A program made the position numbers and the translations under genes. 64,000 bases of DNA from Psilocybe azurescens. Lineage: Eukaryota > Basidiomycota > Agaricomycetes > Agaricales > Agrocybaceae. The stretch is taken from positions 124,001-188,000 of the forward strand of contig JAJIRX010000738.1 in the NCBI GenBank assembly GCA_023853785.1, written 5' to 3'. The notes under the pieces are model-generated. The model saw only the letters and a program-made list of their open reading frames with translations, searched no databases and was not told the DNA's origin. Of this stretch, positions 1 to 11,438 are shown one piece after another (position 1 is the first letter of the stretch; each line of letters starts with the position of its first letter).

Positions 1-3000
1 TCAAAGCTCTCCAACTTTGCACTCCCAAGGGATATCACCGGGTTCTCATTAATCCGTGCGTGTAAACAGTAAAAGACGCACCATGCGAGTCGCAACGGCA
101 AGGATGCTAGTTTGTTATTCATAGCCTGTAGGCGAGCGCCGAGTAGTAGAGTCAAAATTTTTGGGGGGCTTGTGTGCATTGTAATAGGGCGTGCGAAGAT
201 CATCCGTGCGCGGTTTCGTGACGGCGTGCGTGGCTTCGGATTGTTGCGCGTTTAGGTGCGCGTGCGTTTTCAACGCGTGTTCAGGAAGATGCCGCCGGTG
301 CTGTTGGTTATGCTCAGGGGCTAGATTCTTCCACGAATTCTATGTTTGTTACTTCCTACTGGGATGAAGTACCGATGTAGTTTTGTAACCAGAGATGAGA
401 ACGGAGAAAGCTGAGAAAGTGGTAGGCGGACACGGCTGTCCTTGATTATTCCAATTGGGTCAGGGCCAATCTTCACTTCAGTGGTTAATCACCATGATGT
501 CGAAGAAATTGAACAGCTTCTCTTTATCCCGCGATTCTCGTGCTGAAGGCGTGCCAACTTGAATAAGACACCGGCATTTATATTTACACAGACTAAGAAA
601 CTTCAGATCCATGCACAGGAAAGTTTGGACTATGTTTACTGTCAGGTGCCGACGAGGCTATACATATCATCGACATCTCTTAGTTGGTCAATGGGAATCT
701 TAGGGGACTTCCTCCCCAGTGAATCATCAGCCAAAAGCGTAGACTATGTCTGTATTTTTGGTATTGGATGTGCTTCTGTGAATCGTTTACGCTCGGGGAT
801 CGGTGTTCAAGAGACTGAGAAAATTTGGCTATATGTTGGATGGTCTCTCTAGATCTTCCCAGAAGTGAAGCTTGGGTAGTGCTTTCGCGCGATTTATGTC
901 AAGCAAAGTACATTGAGCTCCTGTAAGACTAGATCTAATGTTTAAGTAGTTCTAGCATTTTATTAAGCTACAATGTTGTATAAACAAGACGGCCTTTAAT
1001 CGGCCGTTCTTGTTGGCATGCTCAATATTCATACAGCATCCTGTCCGTTCGACGATGGATGCAATGGCACTGCTCTCCCTTACCGTGGGCTTGGAATAAA
1101 GGAAGCATTTTTCTGTCAAGCCGTGGATGTTGGGTGTCCGAAGTCATGAGGACGAGACCTCGATGAGATTTTTCTTTCCGACGTTCACCCAGGCGTCATT
1201 CAGGTCTACCTCTCCCCTCTGGAAATTCTGTGGAAGTGGAAGACTATGGGTAGCTCTGCTGGCAATATCGCCATGTTTTGATCTTCTCAGATATCCTACT
1301 CATACAGAATTCTAAATTGTATTCGTATCTAAAGTGGGTCCATGTATCCCACTAAGTTCACAGTATCTATGTGAAAGTAATCTTGATGGATTGATATTGT
1401 CGATAAAATACAAGCCATGAAGCTATGGTCGAGTGGCTATTAGGTGGGATACGCTACAATCAAAGGGAAGGTGGCTTCAAGAAGGGTCTGTTTAGAGTCC
1501 GCGAACATGAGATCACCGACTGGTACTCTGAAGAAGGAAGACATTGTGTGAAGGTATGTATCCGTGGGTAGCATAATACTATTGAACATTCATTGAGAGT
1601 GTATTAGGCTTATCCACGCAGCTATTCCAGAGGAGCTTACTGCGCGTGTCATGGCCTGGGTCTGCGTTGGAGTCGGCGGATGGCAAATAGCTAAACTCTT
1701 GTCAAACAATCTATTCATTCACACCGCATAGTTGAATCTCCGGACAAAACAGTCTAGATGGGATAAGCCAGCTTGGCAGATTGCTGGACATCTGCATTAG
1801 ATGTAAGAGGAAGGTCGTCACCGGCTCGAGGGACCGATCCTGAGGAATATGATATGTATATTTAGAATATAACGTGTCACACTGGCAGCTGCCAATAAGC
1901 GTTCTTTTCGCCATGGAGCCGGCGAGAGTCGGAGAAGTTTTGGAATGTGCCAGAAGTGAGGAGATGAGATGGCTCTTACTACCAACATAGGTTTTTCTCC
2001 ATTCTTTTGACGGGATGTAATGGAATTAACTCTGTCCAAAATAGGGCCAAAGGACAATCAGATAGATGACGTCACTAGTTCTAAATTTACTTTACAACAA
2101 AAAGGGAATGTACGTTATGTTCTGCCCGGAGTTGCAGAGACTAGTCAGAGAGTTGTGACCTCTTGTCGGTATTTAGTAGCCTCGTGCACGGAGCTCGAGT
2201 TGAATTTCGTTATTTCAAGGTGTTATCAGCTAGGTCTGATTGGATACAGAACGAATTTATTGTTTAGTTCTGTCTCTCTTCCTACTTATTTTCGTCTTCG
2301 TTGGATTTGGAATGGCAACGGACAGGCTTGAGTAGAGGACTCGGATCTTGGTGGAAGACTTTATGTCCATGCTACATCTGATCATCGCATTTTGGGCGTC
2401 TAAAGGTTGTGTGTGATTGTCACGCCGGCGTTGTCCGGGACACTACCGATCATGGTGACGCAAACCTGAGCGGACGACGAGGAAAACGAAAGGTCAACGA
2501 AATGCGAGTGGCCATACTAGGTTACTTGGCCATGGGAGGAGTACAGATGATCACTATGTACCACATATAAGGTGAGTATATGACAGCTTTCTTTCAATAA
2601 AATTAACAATCAATTTTTAACAACTTCATAGTCAATGGCTCGCCGGGCCTGTCGAAGTCTGAGCCAAGTCGATGGGTGGCAACTATTGTACGTGCAGGGT
2701 TTTCTGACTGTTCAAAAGCCCTGTATCTATTCAAAGGCTGAATGGACGGCGATAGCATTAAAAAGGATTCGCGAGAGTCGGCAAGCCTTACAATCGCGCG
2801 TAACTACGTATAGACTAAAGACTCCAAGAAATGGAAATCAATCTTCCACTTCTATTGGAGCACGGCTGGAACCAAAAATTAATTGATTCGGATTACATTT
2901 TCATGGCTCAGAAAACATTAACCGCTTTAAGTTAAGGTCCAGACTTCATAGCCAAGCGTCCCGGATCATGATGCGCACGGACTCCCCTACAGTCCTCTAC

Positions 3001-5043
3001 TTGTGTGAGCTGTAACACTTTTTTCAAACCCTTCCAAGCCAATTCTATCCGATCATCGATTGACCAGATAACAGACTTATTTTTATGGTACTCCGAGACT
3101 CCTTGTTTTGTCGTTTGCGATTCCTTCACATCCCGGAAAACAAATAAAATAGCAGATCAGTTAAATTTACGCATGACATACTAATGACACGAGGTAAAGA
3201 CACCGTAGTTTGTAGATTATTGTACTCCTCAGTTTCCCACTGTCGACCAATGTTAAAAGATTGAATCTAGTTGCTTGTATGAAAAAAACAACTAGTGTAA
3301 TCATCCACTCGCGGTAGATTCCAACCACAACCGTTCATGACAGACTCGGGAAAAGAAGTGGAATCCTATTGCCGTTCTGGTCTAGGCATGAACATATGTA
3401 TATAGGTTTAAATCACACTCACACTGTTAGGACTCCAACAACTGTGAATCGGTGAATTGGCTGTCAGGATCAGCCCTAACCATCAGGATGGATGGATGGA
3501 TGGACGGATGACGGTATACGGTCCCAATCCAGGAACTCGCCGGTCCGCCGACGGCCTGACAGACCCAGTCCCAGCAGTCTCTGTCTGCGTGAGGCCCGGC
3601 TCAAAAAAATCAAAGGATCTCCTAGAATAATAAACTAGTTTTTTCTTCTCGGCACTGCACCTTTAGTCCCGTACAATCTTGTTGGTCTTCTCAGTATCTA
3701 GAAGATTATTGATAATCCCTGATGTGTCTCGTTTCATCTTGTCAACCGGGCCCAAGAGTGCATAGCTGAGTCTTTGAGACTATTCTGCGAATATAGAACT
3801 ATCCCTTAGAAGCAGGCAAGATCGATAGGTGCACATCGTAGTCAGCATAGGGAAAGCGCTATGACATAGTGCCCGGTGTACACTCTTATGAATCTACAAG
3901 TGAGGTAACAAAGGGTAACAACCACAGTGAAGAGCCGAACTTACAAACAGGCAAAGCTGCCTGTGCTGCCCTGGGACATAGGTTTCAAGTGATGCTGTAG
4001 GCAAATATTGACATACCCCCCTGGTGAATAGTCATTAGAGTCTTCGACAAGTACGAGTATGCTATGTTGGAGGAGGCTGATTCGTCCTTGGACAAATAAG
4101 CGGAGGAAAAAAAATAGGCATCTTCATATATTCGACCTTGGGCTTCGTTTCCTGAGGTGAACTAGCAACAGGCCCAAACGATGTGAAACTATCGTTGCGC
4201 TTCTTATCCGTGTCCGATCTGCAGGGAAATAGTTGTTTTGCAGTCTTTGACATACTTTTATCAAGTAGCGTAGGCCTCTTATGGGTGAGTCCAGCATAAG
4301 TGTGTTCTTGACAGACATCTAGAATATGGTTGTGAGCACCCACCACTGGGAAATCCACACGAAATGCCGTGCAAGCGATCGGATGGCATGTTGTGTTGCG
4401 CATTAAAATATCCGACTCAAGTGACGCGTCAATTCGTCCACCTGCACTATGGGCTTTGGCTGCAACTATGCGACGAACAAGACTGAAGCCAGAGATGACG
4501 AGATATTTCAGTGTCAAACATACCAGTTTACAGATTTGTCCATCGAGAACTGTAAATGGAAACGCGAGGAAAAACAGGTATATGCTGCCGCGGTATTAGA
4601 GCCGCGGTGATGAACGATACAATTATTATAGGCTCATAATGCAAGGGCACGGACGACCCACTAGCGACAATGTTAACCTGGGTCTTGGCTCAGCACTGAC
4701 AACCTGGGTCCTCCGGAGTTTCTGTAACATTCCGATTTGCTTTCCGATTCGCTCCTACGAGGCATTCTTCAAAACCATTGTCGAAACCAGTGCGTAGTAG
4801 CCTCGCCTTTATCAGTGATAAATATGAGGGAATGGTGGCATTCCGTCCCGTCTGCCCGTGTGCGGGATTCGGAAGAAGTGGGGAAGATGGAGAAGGAGGG
4901 GTAGCGGTTAGAAACGGCTGAGATGCCGGAGACGGTGATTATCGCCGCACGTGATTCCTCGAGGGTCATATCATAATCTCCTCTTGGACACTGCGTTCAT
5001 CTACTCCTTCCTCCCATCCACCACATCCATCAAACTTAACAAT
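1..5043. other. Gene-poor region, nothing recognised
   Basis: About 5 kb with only short reading frames that lack convincing starts, splice-consistent continuations or recognisable protein motifs. The longest (4062-4517, minus, about 150 codons) begins at a non-ATG codon and shows no domain I recognise. It may hold decayed mobile-element sequence or lineage-specific genes that I cannot see by eye. Confidence 0.5.
3486..3503. repeat. GGAT tetranucleotide microsatellite
   Basis: Four and a half perfect GGAT units, followed by an imperfect copy (acggatgacgg). It lies in the gene-poor left end. Confidence 0.7.
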
Positions 5044-6546
5044 ATGGTCAAAGCTGTTGTACTTGGAGCTGCTGGTGTGTTTTCATCTCTCCTAACAGCA
5101 TTAATTATAACATTTTGAGTAGGTGGTATCGGCCAACCTTTGGCTCTTCTCTTGAAGGCTAACCCTCTCGTCACCGAGGTATATTAATTTATACTCTTAT
5201 CAAACAAGGATATCTAAGACCCGCCACGCTAGCTTGGTCTTTTCGATATCGTCAACACGCCTGGTGTTGCTGCCGATCTCTCCCATATCTCGACACCTGC
5301 TAAGGTGGAGGGTTACCTTCCCCCCGATGATGGCTTGAAGAAAGCCTTGAAGGGTGCAGATATTGTTGTCATCCCCGCTGGTGTACCAAGGAAACCTGGA
5401 GTACGTTCCTGTCTGTTATTCATTTCTCCCGGTATTAACGATCTTCGTAGATGACTCGGTATGCCGACTACTTTAAACCTGAATCAGAATATTAAATAAA
5501 TGTGACCACTCAGTGACGATTTGTTCAAGGTATGTACATCTGTGTCAATTCTGCTCTTTAATAGTCGCTGATAAGCATATCAGATTAACGCAGGCATCGT
5601 CAAAGATCTTGCGACTGGTATCGCTACCACAGCACCAAAAGCCTTCGTTTTGGTTATCTCCAATCCCGTTAACTCCACGGTCCCCATTGTCGCGGAGGTT
5701 TTCAAGAAGTTTGGTACCTTCGACCCCAAGCGGTATGTTTTTGTTAGAGACTGATACCCATCCTATTAATCAAGAATCGCAGCCTTTTCGGTGTTACCAC
5801 TTTAGATGTGGTTCGAGCCTCCACCTTCGTAGCCGAAATCCATGGCGATCTCTCGCTCTCCAAAGACGTTGTTGTCCCTGTTGTTGGGGGACACAGCGGT
5901 GTCACTGTATGAGGTTTTTGTTCTACAGTTACTCTGCATATACTTAACTGTATCATTTTATAGATCGTCCCTCTCCTTTCGCAGTCATCTCACCCCCTTC
6001 CTGCTTCGTTCGCCAAAGAAGCACTCGACACACTTGTAAATCGAATTCAATTCGGTGGTGACGAAGTCGTGAAGGCCAAGAGCGGTGCTGGATCCGCTAC
6101 TCTGTCAATGGCTTACGCCGGCGCTGAGTTTGCTGCCAAGATCATCCGTGCTCTGAAGGGCGAGAAGGGAATTGTCGCGCCTAGCTACGTCAGCGTTACA
6201 GCTGATCCTGCTGGCGGTGCTGCTCTTTCTAAAGAACTTGGACAAGAGCTTGCTTTCTTCTCATCAAATATTGAACTTGGGGTCCGTTTTTTTTTTGGCT
6301 CTATCTTTCAGCGTCCTTTCTAATCATTGCATTAATCTAGTCCGAGGGTGTGGCTAAGATTAACCCTCTTGGTAAGATCACAGAGGCCGAGGAGGTTCTT
6401 GTCCAGGCTGCTCTGCCTGAGTTGATCAAGAACATCGAGACTGTGCGTTCCTTTTATTATACTGAAGCGCAACAAACTCATCACTTCTAACTCAGGGTGT
6501 CAACTACGTTACAGAATCTTACAAGACAGAGGAACCCAGACTGTAG
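5044..6546 (+). CDS. NAD-dependent malate dehydrogenase
   Basis: Interconverts malate and oxaloacetate with NAD. About 340 residues over ten exons. The N-terminus reads [16 protein letters not shown], a Rossmann GxxGxxG motif beginning immediately after the start. The arginine-bearing active-site loop ([15 protein letters not shown]), the INAGIV helix, the VISNPVNST segment and the catalytic-histidine region ([16 protein letters not shown]) follow in order. Introns all have GT..AG ends and restore a continuous frame; one tiny exon encodes TRDDLFK. No mitochondrial presequence precedes the Rossmann fold, so a cytosolic isoform is the simplest reading, but an unseen upstream exon is possible. 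The C-terminus (EEPRL) is not a canonical peroxisomal signal. No frame breaks, unlike many neighbours. Length and motifs match the eukaryotic mitochondrial/cytosolic MDH family. Confidence 0.95.
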
Positions 6547-7562
6547 AAGACTTGTGTTGGTCAAACCAGAAGCGCTGTAGAGGAAGTAAATCAAATTATC
6601 GTTGTATGTATAAAGGGTCAATAGAATCTGCCTGAAGTATAGAGGCTTCATGTCAATTTCTTTGAGCAAATTGATAGTTCTGGTGTCTAGAGATACTTCC
6701 CGCTTGGTACCAAATGGTACCCTACTTTGGAGCCCGCCTTTTATTTAGGAGAGACGTCAGAACCGCTGAGTGTACCTGTCGCAAAAAAACGAACGACCAC
6801 ATATATGCACCTCCGACCTCTTAGTTTCTTCAACTCCAGCTTTCCTTGTAGGTCCTTTCAACTTTCCATCAAGAAAGGGAGCGTCACCTGAAATGACTTG
6901 CGTTGTGTCCTCTTTTACCTGTACTGAAAGCTATAATGCACATAGGGTTTGGTGAGACAACTCTTTTACATCTACGTGCGTGTCCTGGATTTTTGTTGTG
7001 CATGCACTCTTCCTAACTCTAAAAAATGGCTAAAGCTAGGTCTACTCCCTGCTTCACGGCTGTCCACGTCTCTGTTACTATATTGCAATTGTTTCCAAAA
7101 TAAGTCAGGCCAACGCCCTATTAGACGCCAACCAATGACCGGCGTGACCCAGTGCCTCGTGTTATATATATACTTTTACCACGCCTTCCACGACTCTCAA
7201 CTTCTTTCTTATCTCTGTCGTAAGTAACTGCTGGCGTGATGCCTGACGTCGAATCACCTGTTTGTTCACACAGATACGCCCTTTCCTTTCACTCAAATTT
7301 GAGGATGTCAACTGGACATAGTGCGTTTTCATATGGTGAAAGTCGCAATATTTATACCTTGACCTATATTATCAGAGTGATATGGGAATGGCCTCGATAA
7401 GACCATGTGTCAAATGGGAGTCACCCTAGTAAGCGCCCGATATCAGTGGTACAGGCGCATTACATACATATATAAGAGCCAGGGGCTCTCTCTGTCAACC
7501 CTTGATCATTCATTTCACCCCTTGCTCCACCTTTCTTCCTTCTTCCCTATCCCTCAATCAAC
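6547..7562. other. Intergenic region
   Basis: About 1 kb between malate dehydrogenase and the pseudokinase gene. It contains pyrimidine-rich stretches and TATA-like sequences near the right end but no supportable gene. Confidence 0.6.
7469..7475 (+). promoter_or_regulatory. Candidate TATA box of the pseudokinase gene
   Basis: A TATATAA heptamer about 90 bp upstream of the ATG at 7563, followed by a CT-rich leader with several CCCTT/TTCC runs typical of fungal transcription start regions. Position and motif only; no functional proof. Confidence 0.4.
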
Positions 7563-9573
7563 ATGGTTTCAATAGACTCTCTCCCGGCGTTACAGCTAGC
7601 AGCCTTTGCATTAAAAATGGCCAGGGACACAGTTCCCACTCTACGTTCGCATCAAGAGCGGTGCAATCATCTCATAGAACGCTGTCAGCGACTCATCGTA
7701 GACGTCTGCGGGCAACTAAAACCGAACTCCTCTCCAGAACTCCAGAGGCAGTTGCAGATAGTGGAAAGGTTAGATCTTTATAGCGATATCAATGCTGTGG
7801 CTCGTGTTGAGCTCACGACCATATGGCAGAGCATGTGTAACCGTCAGAGATACTGTCATAAATCTACAGAATAAGGGGACTGTCTGGCGGACGCTGAATA
7901 AGGAAAACATCAACCAGGCTTTTAACTCTGCAGAGGTGGAACTATCGGATGCGTTTGTGATTTTCAACGTGAGTTACTTCAGTCGTGAAGATCGGACAGA
8001 TATATCAATAAAATCCAACACTCAGGTCGATGCTCACGTCGCGAACAACCGCTCACAAAGTGGCCTCGCAAAAGTCCTTCAAAGCGATCGCCAACATATC
8101 CTCAGATATCTCGACGATTTATTGAAAAGGAGTCAACTTCTGGCAGAGGCATTTGATAAAAAGGAAAAATGTATGACCATATCCACCGGCCCTGTTAGCA
8201 ATGTGTCTTGGGAGATGTCAGTGGGCGATGTTGTGATAGATTCTCAAGACAATGCACTTTTGGGCTCTGGTACTATAGGGAAGGTTTTACAAGGTCGACT
8301 TGGGAGGAAGGTAAGCACCGGTGCACAAGAGGCGGTCGCTCTCATTAAAGGCGTGTTCTTCAGGTCGTTGCCGTGAAACAGATTCATCCAGAATTCTCTC
8401 AACATTTCTTGAGAAATGGAAACCAGAAGGTGAGCCTTTTCAGACCTTTAGCCAGGCAGCTTGTGTGTAGGCTTTCTGACTCAATGAATCAGCTTCTAGA
8501 ATCAAAATTCTTGATTTGGTTAGTGCATGTCGTTCTAGAGTTAATATGTAACCCACGAACTGAACTATATGGTGTGTAGGACACAGCTCTCGCATTCAAA
8601 CGTTGCTGGTTTCTTGGGATCCTTCATCGACAACGGGGCAGGTGCGCCCAAACTGCGGACATACGCACGAGATATCTGAAATCTGATCTTTTCTTCCCTA
8701 TTCCTCAGCGGTTTTTGGTGGGCGAATATTGTGTTAGAGGCAACGTTCTCAACTACCTACAAAGATATCCCGATGCTAATCGGCTGTCAATTGTATGTGT
8801 GTATCAATCCTCGTGGTAGATACCTATTAATTGGCTCAATACAGCTTCATCAAATCTGTAGCGGAATGGAGTATCTTCACGAGAATATGATTATACACGG
8901 AAACCTGAAGGCTGTAATTATATCCCAGCCATTCTCTACTCAGTTCATCGCAGCTCATTTGAAGGCCTGTATAGTCCAACTTGCTCGTTGGAAAAGATCA
9001 CAAGATTCTTGTATCGGACTACGACCTTTCGTGGCTGATAGATGACACCACAATGTCCGATTCGGGATCTGCTCAACCAACCCTTGGCGCAATAGTTTAT
9101 ATGGCACCCGAGTACCTCGATGGAGGTGATTTGGAATATCACGTTGATGTTTATAGCTTTGCCATTGCAACATGGGTACTTCACACCGGCTGCATTCCGT
9201 TCTCTCAAGTGGCATGGAGGAAATACAGGCACAGAGTGGTGGAAAGAAAGAAAGACCACAAAAGCCGGACTCCATTCATGAAGTGCTGTGGTCGGGGATG
9301 GACAAATGGTGGTCGCATGACCCAGACGATAGACCTACCTTTATAGAGATAGAAAGCTTCCTTCGTGATTTGATTGAGGCCGGCAAGTTTTCTTTTAATC
9401 TTTTTTATTTTGTATATTGACGTCATTCAGCAGATGGGGCACAACCAAGAGCAGGCCTTCGACGTGAACGAAGTCGAATCAAACCTCCAGAAATCGTAAT
9501 CGCTCAGCCGTCGACTTCTCAGGTAACACCCACTTCGCCAGATTTAACCTTCGATTTCGGTGAGCAAAAGTAA
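7563..9573 (+). CDS. MLKL-like protein: N-terminal helical bundle plus TKL-type pseudokinase
   Basis: Predicted signalling or cell-death protein. Residues about 1-180 form an all-helical region of the Cbl-N/MLKL N-terminal type (seen: TLRSHQERCNHLIERCQRL, then ELSDAFVIFN). A 61-nt intron (donor GTTAGA, acceptor CAG) joins the first two exons in frame. The kinase-like domain follows: glycine loop LGSGTIGKV, VAVK lysine (about 8376), GMEYLHENMIIHGNLKASN, then SDYDLSWL and MAPEYL. The catalytic-loop Asp is Asn (HGN for HRD) and DFG is DYD, so phosphotransfer is probably lost while a metal-binding Asp remains. The C-lobe end (DPDDRPTFIEIESFL) is in another frame, needing one extra base near 9200-9210. 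The last intron appears to be GC-AG (GCAAGT donor near 9385), leading to a Pro/Arg-rich tail with a stop at 9573; this end is uncertain. Known of the family: mammalian and plant MLKLs use a helical bundle controlled by a pseudokinase to permeabilise membranes. The role here is inferred. Confidence 0.75.
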
Positions 9574-10905
9574 AATTCCAGCCAACCACTTGCCATTCTT
9601 AACAGCTTTTGATAGGACCTACCATACCAATATCGGACTCCAGGCAAAAAGGCGCTTGCTGAGTGAGTGGCCAATGAACATGCATATTGGAACATGAAAC
9701 GTGATAATTGTCCTTTTAGCACGATATATGCTTTGGACAAATTTACGTCTGTAGACAAAGTTATGAAACAAATTCTTCTTTGTTATCCAAACTGGGTAAG
9801 CAATAGTCTTCTGTCGCTCAAGCCTACAATGAAATCTCGAGCAATCTGATCAAGAACTGATATCTTTTGACAGGTCAAGGTAGTGTAGTCTTTTTCATCT
9901 TATTGCTTATTATTGAAAATTGTGACTTATACAGGCAGTATGTCTCCTATAAACTATGCATTTACTATTTGAAACATGTATCCCACCAGAATAATCACCC
10001 AAGAGCACGAGGTCCACGACCAGACCATATCTATGAAGTAAATTTTCTCCCATAGCCTTGGAGTTTAGTATTAATTTTCCCCTGCTCTTTTACAGGACGG
10101 TGTCGATGGTATAGTGAATAGGTTAAAAAGGCAATCTACTCCTGGATCGAGAACATACCCGAGCTTCAGGGATCAAGTGTATCGAACGGAAATCGAACAC
10201 TATTGATTATATCTTGTACGGACTCCGGGTACCATTTCCTCCTACCATCAAGTTGTATCTGACACATTCACCTCAGCTACTTGTCTCATGGCAGAGCATA
10301 CTCTTCACCAGAGCTCTTGGGCGCCTCATCTTCACGCGGACAAATTTGTGCAAGACAGATTGGCAACGAGCGAGCTACGGACCTTTCTAGAAACTGCCAT
10401 GCAAAAATATGGACAAACCATCTAAAATCTTCGGGAAAAGATTTGATACTTACTTTGGAAACATTGTCGCAAGCTGTAGAACATGGGGCTTATATAGCAA
10501 GTCTTGTAGATTCTATGTTTTGACAGAGTCACTTCGGGAGCGCCAATCGGTATTTATTGGGAATTTTTCACAACTTGCACTTACAAAATACGAGTCTACA
10601 GTATAATATGCGGTGCATGGTGCTCGAGCTGCAGGAAAGCGTCTAAGTATTATCAAAACTGCCACTTTCACTTTTAAAGGCACCGGAGAACAACTGTAAG
10701 CTCCAAGAAACTCTGCCTTGACGTTAAATTGTGCTTTAACGCAATTCAAGTTGGCCCTGTACGTGGCCGACCCTCTACATACACAGAGCCCACCAATCTG
10801 CCTATCTGATAGGGCACATAAACACTGCCATTATTAGGGGCACGCCCTCTTTCTCCATGACCCAAACAGACGGGGCCGTTTCCAGTGACTTCGCACCACA
10901 CTCAT
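9574..10905 (+). other. Exon-like remnants downstream of the pseudokinase gene
   Basis: Several short coding-like stretches with plausible splice signals occur here, for example one encoding DTIYALDKFTSVDKV around 9720-9770, one encoding DGVDGIVNRLKRQ around 10096-10135 and one encoding KFVQDRLATSELRTFLETA around 10340-10400. I could not join them into one open frame. They may be 3' exons of the pseudokinase gene, a separate decayed gene, or a gene broken by sequence errors. Confidence 0.3.
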
Positions 10906-11320
10906 ATGCCTCTTGAATTACTCTCACTTCTTAAGATCGCAAGTTTAGCGATAAAGGCTACTAGAGAACAGATGCCTACCCTCCATGGTCATAAAAAGCA
11001 ATGTACTCTTCTTATCCATCGAAGTGAGTGGCTTTTAGCCAATGTTTCGGCTCAATGTGAACGCGGCAGTGCGTGATACGGTTGACCAAAATCAGTATTC
11101 TCGAAAGGTCAGTTTAATTCTGGAATGGAAAGAATTTACTGATAAGATCCATGTTGCATTTACGAGATACTGTAAAAGGGTTCGCTGGAAAGAGACTTTC
11201 GTGGCGGTTGTTGCATCAAGAGCAGATGTCGGAAAAGGTCATCATTGCTTCAGAAACCGGGTTGACCAATGCTTTCAGTGTCTTTTAAGTATGGAATTGA
11301 ATTTCTCACAAAATATATAA
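10906..11320 (+). pseudogene. Kinase-less paralogue of the MLKL-like helical bundle
   Basis: Starts at ATG 10906. Its first about 50 residues align with the N-terminus of the gene at 7563: LLKIASLAIKATREQMPTL here against LQLAAFALKMARDTVPTL there, then GHKKQCTLLIHR against SHQERCNHLIER. It then jumps frame to VRDTVDQNQYS and SLILEWKEFTDKIHVAF, matching the second half of the bundle. About 16 codons present in the first copy are missing at the junction. A 46-nt intron (GTGAGT..CAG, about 11022-11067) would also restore frame but would delete conserved residues. No kinase domain follows before the oxygenase genes. It could be a decayed copy or a short stand-alone bundle protein; I favour a relic. 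Confidence 0.55.
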
Positions 11321-11438
11321 TGTAATCCTTATAAAAAGCTGGGTAGATATCTTGAGATATCTGGTCCCACAGTTCGTTTGACGATTTGAGCGTAAATGTG
11401 CACTATTCATTAAAGGAAAATCCAGGGTAATTTGAAAT

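Noticed and set aside
4062..4517. 151-codon open frame on the minus strand in the left gene-poor region
   Set aside because: Starts at TTG rather than ATG, shows no domain or splice-supported extension and lies among random short frames.
8896..9025. Reading the kinase as catalytically active
   Set aside because: Both the HRD Asp (Asn here) and the DFG Gly (Asp here) are replaced, and the surrounding frame is clean in this stretch, so a sequencing error is an unlikely cause.
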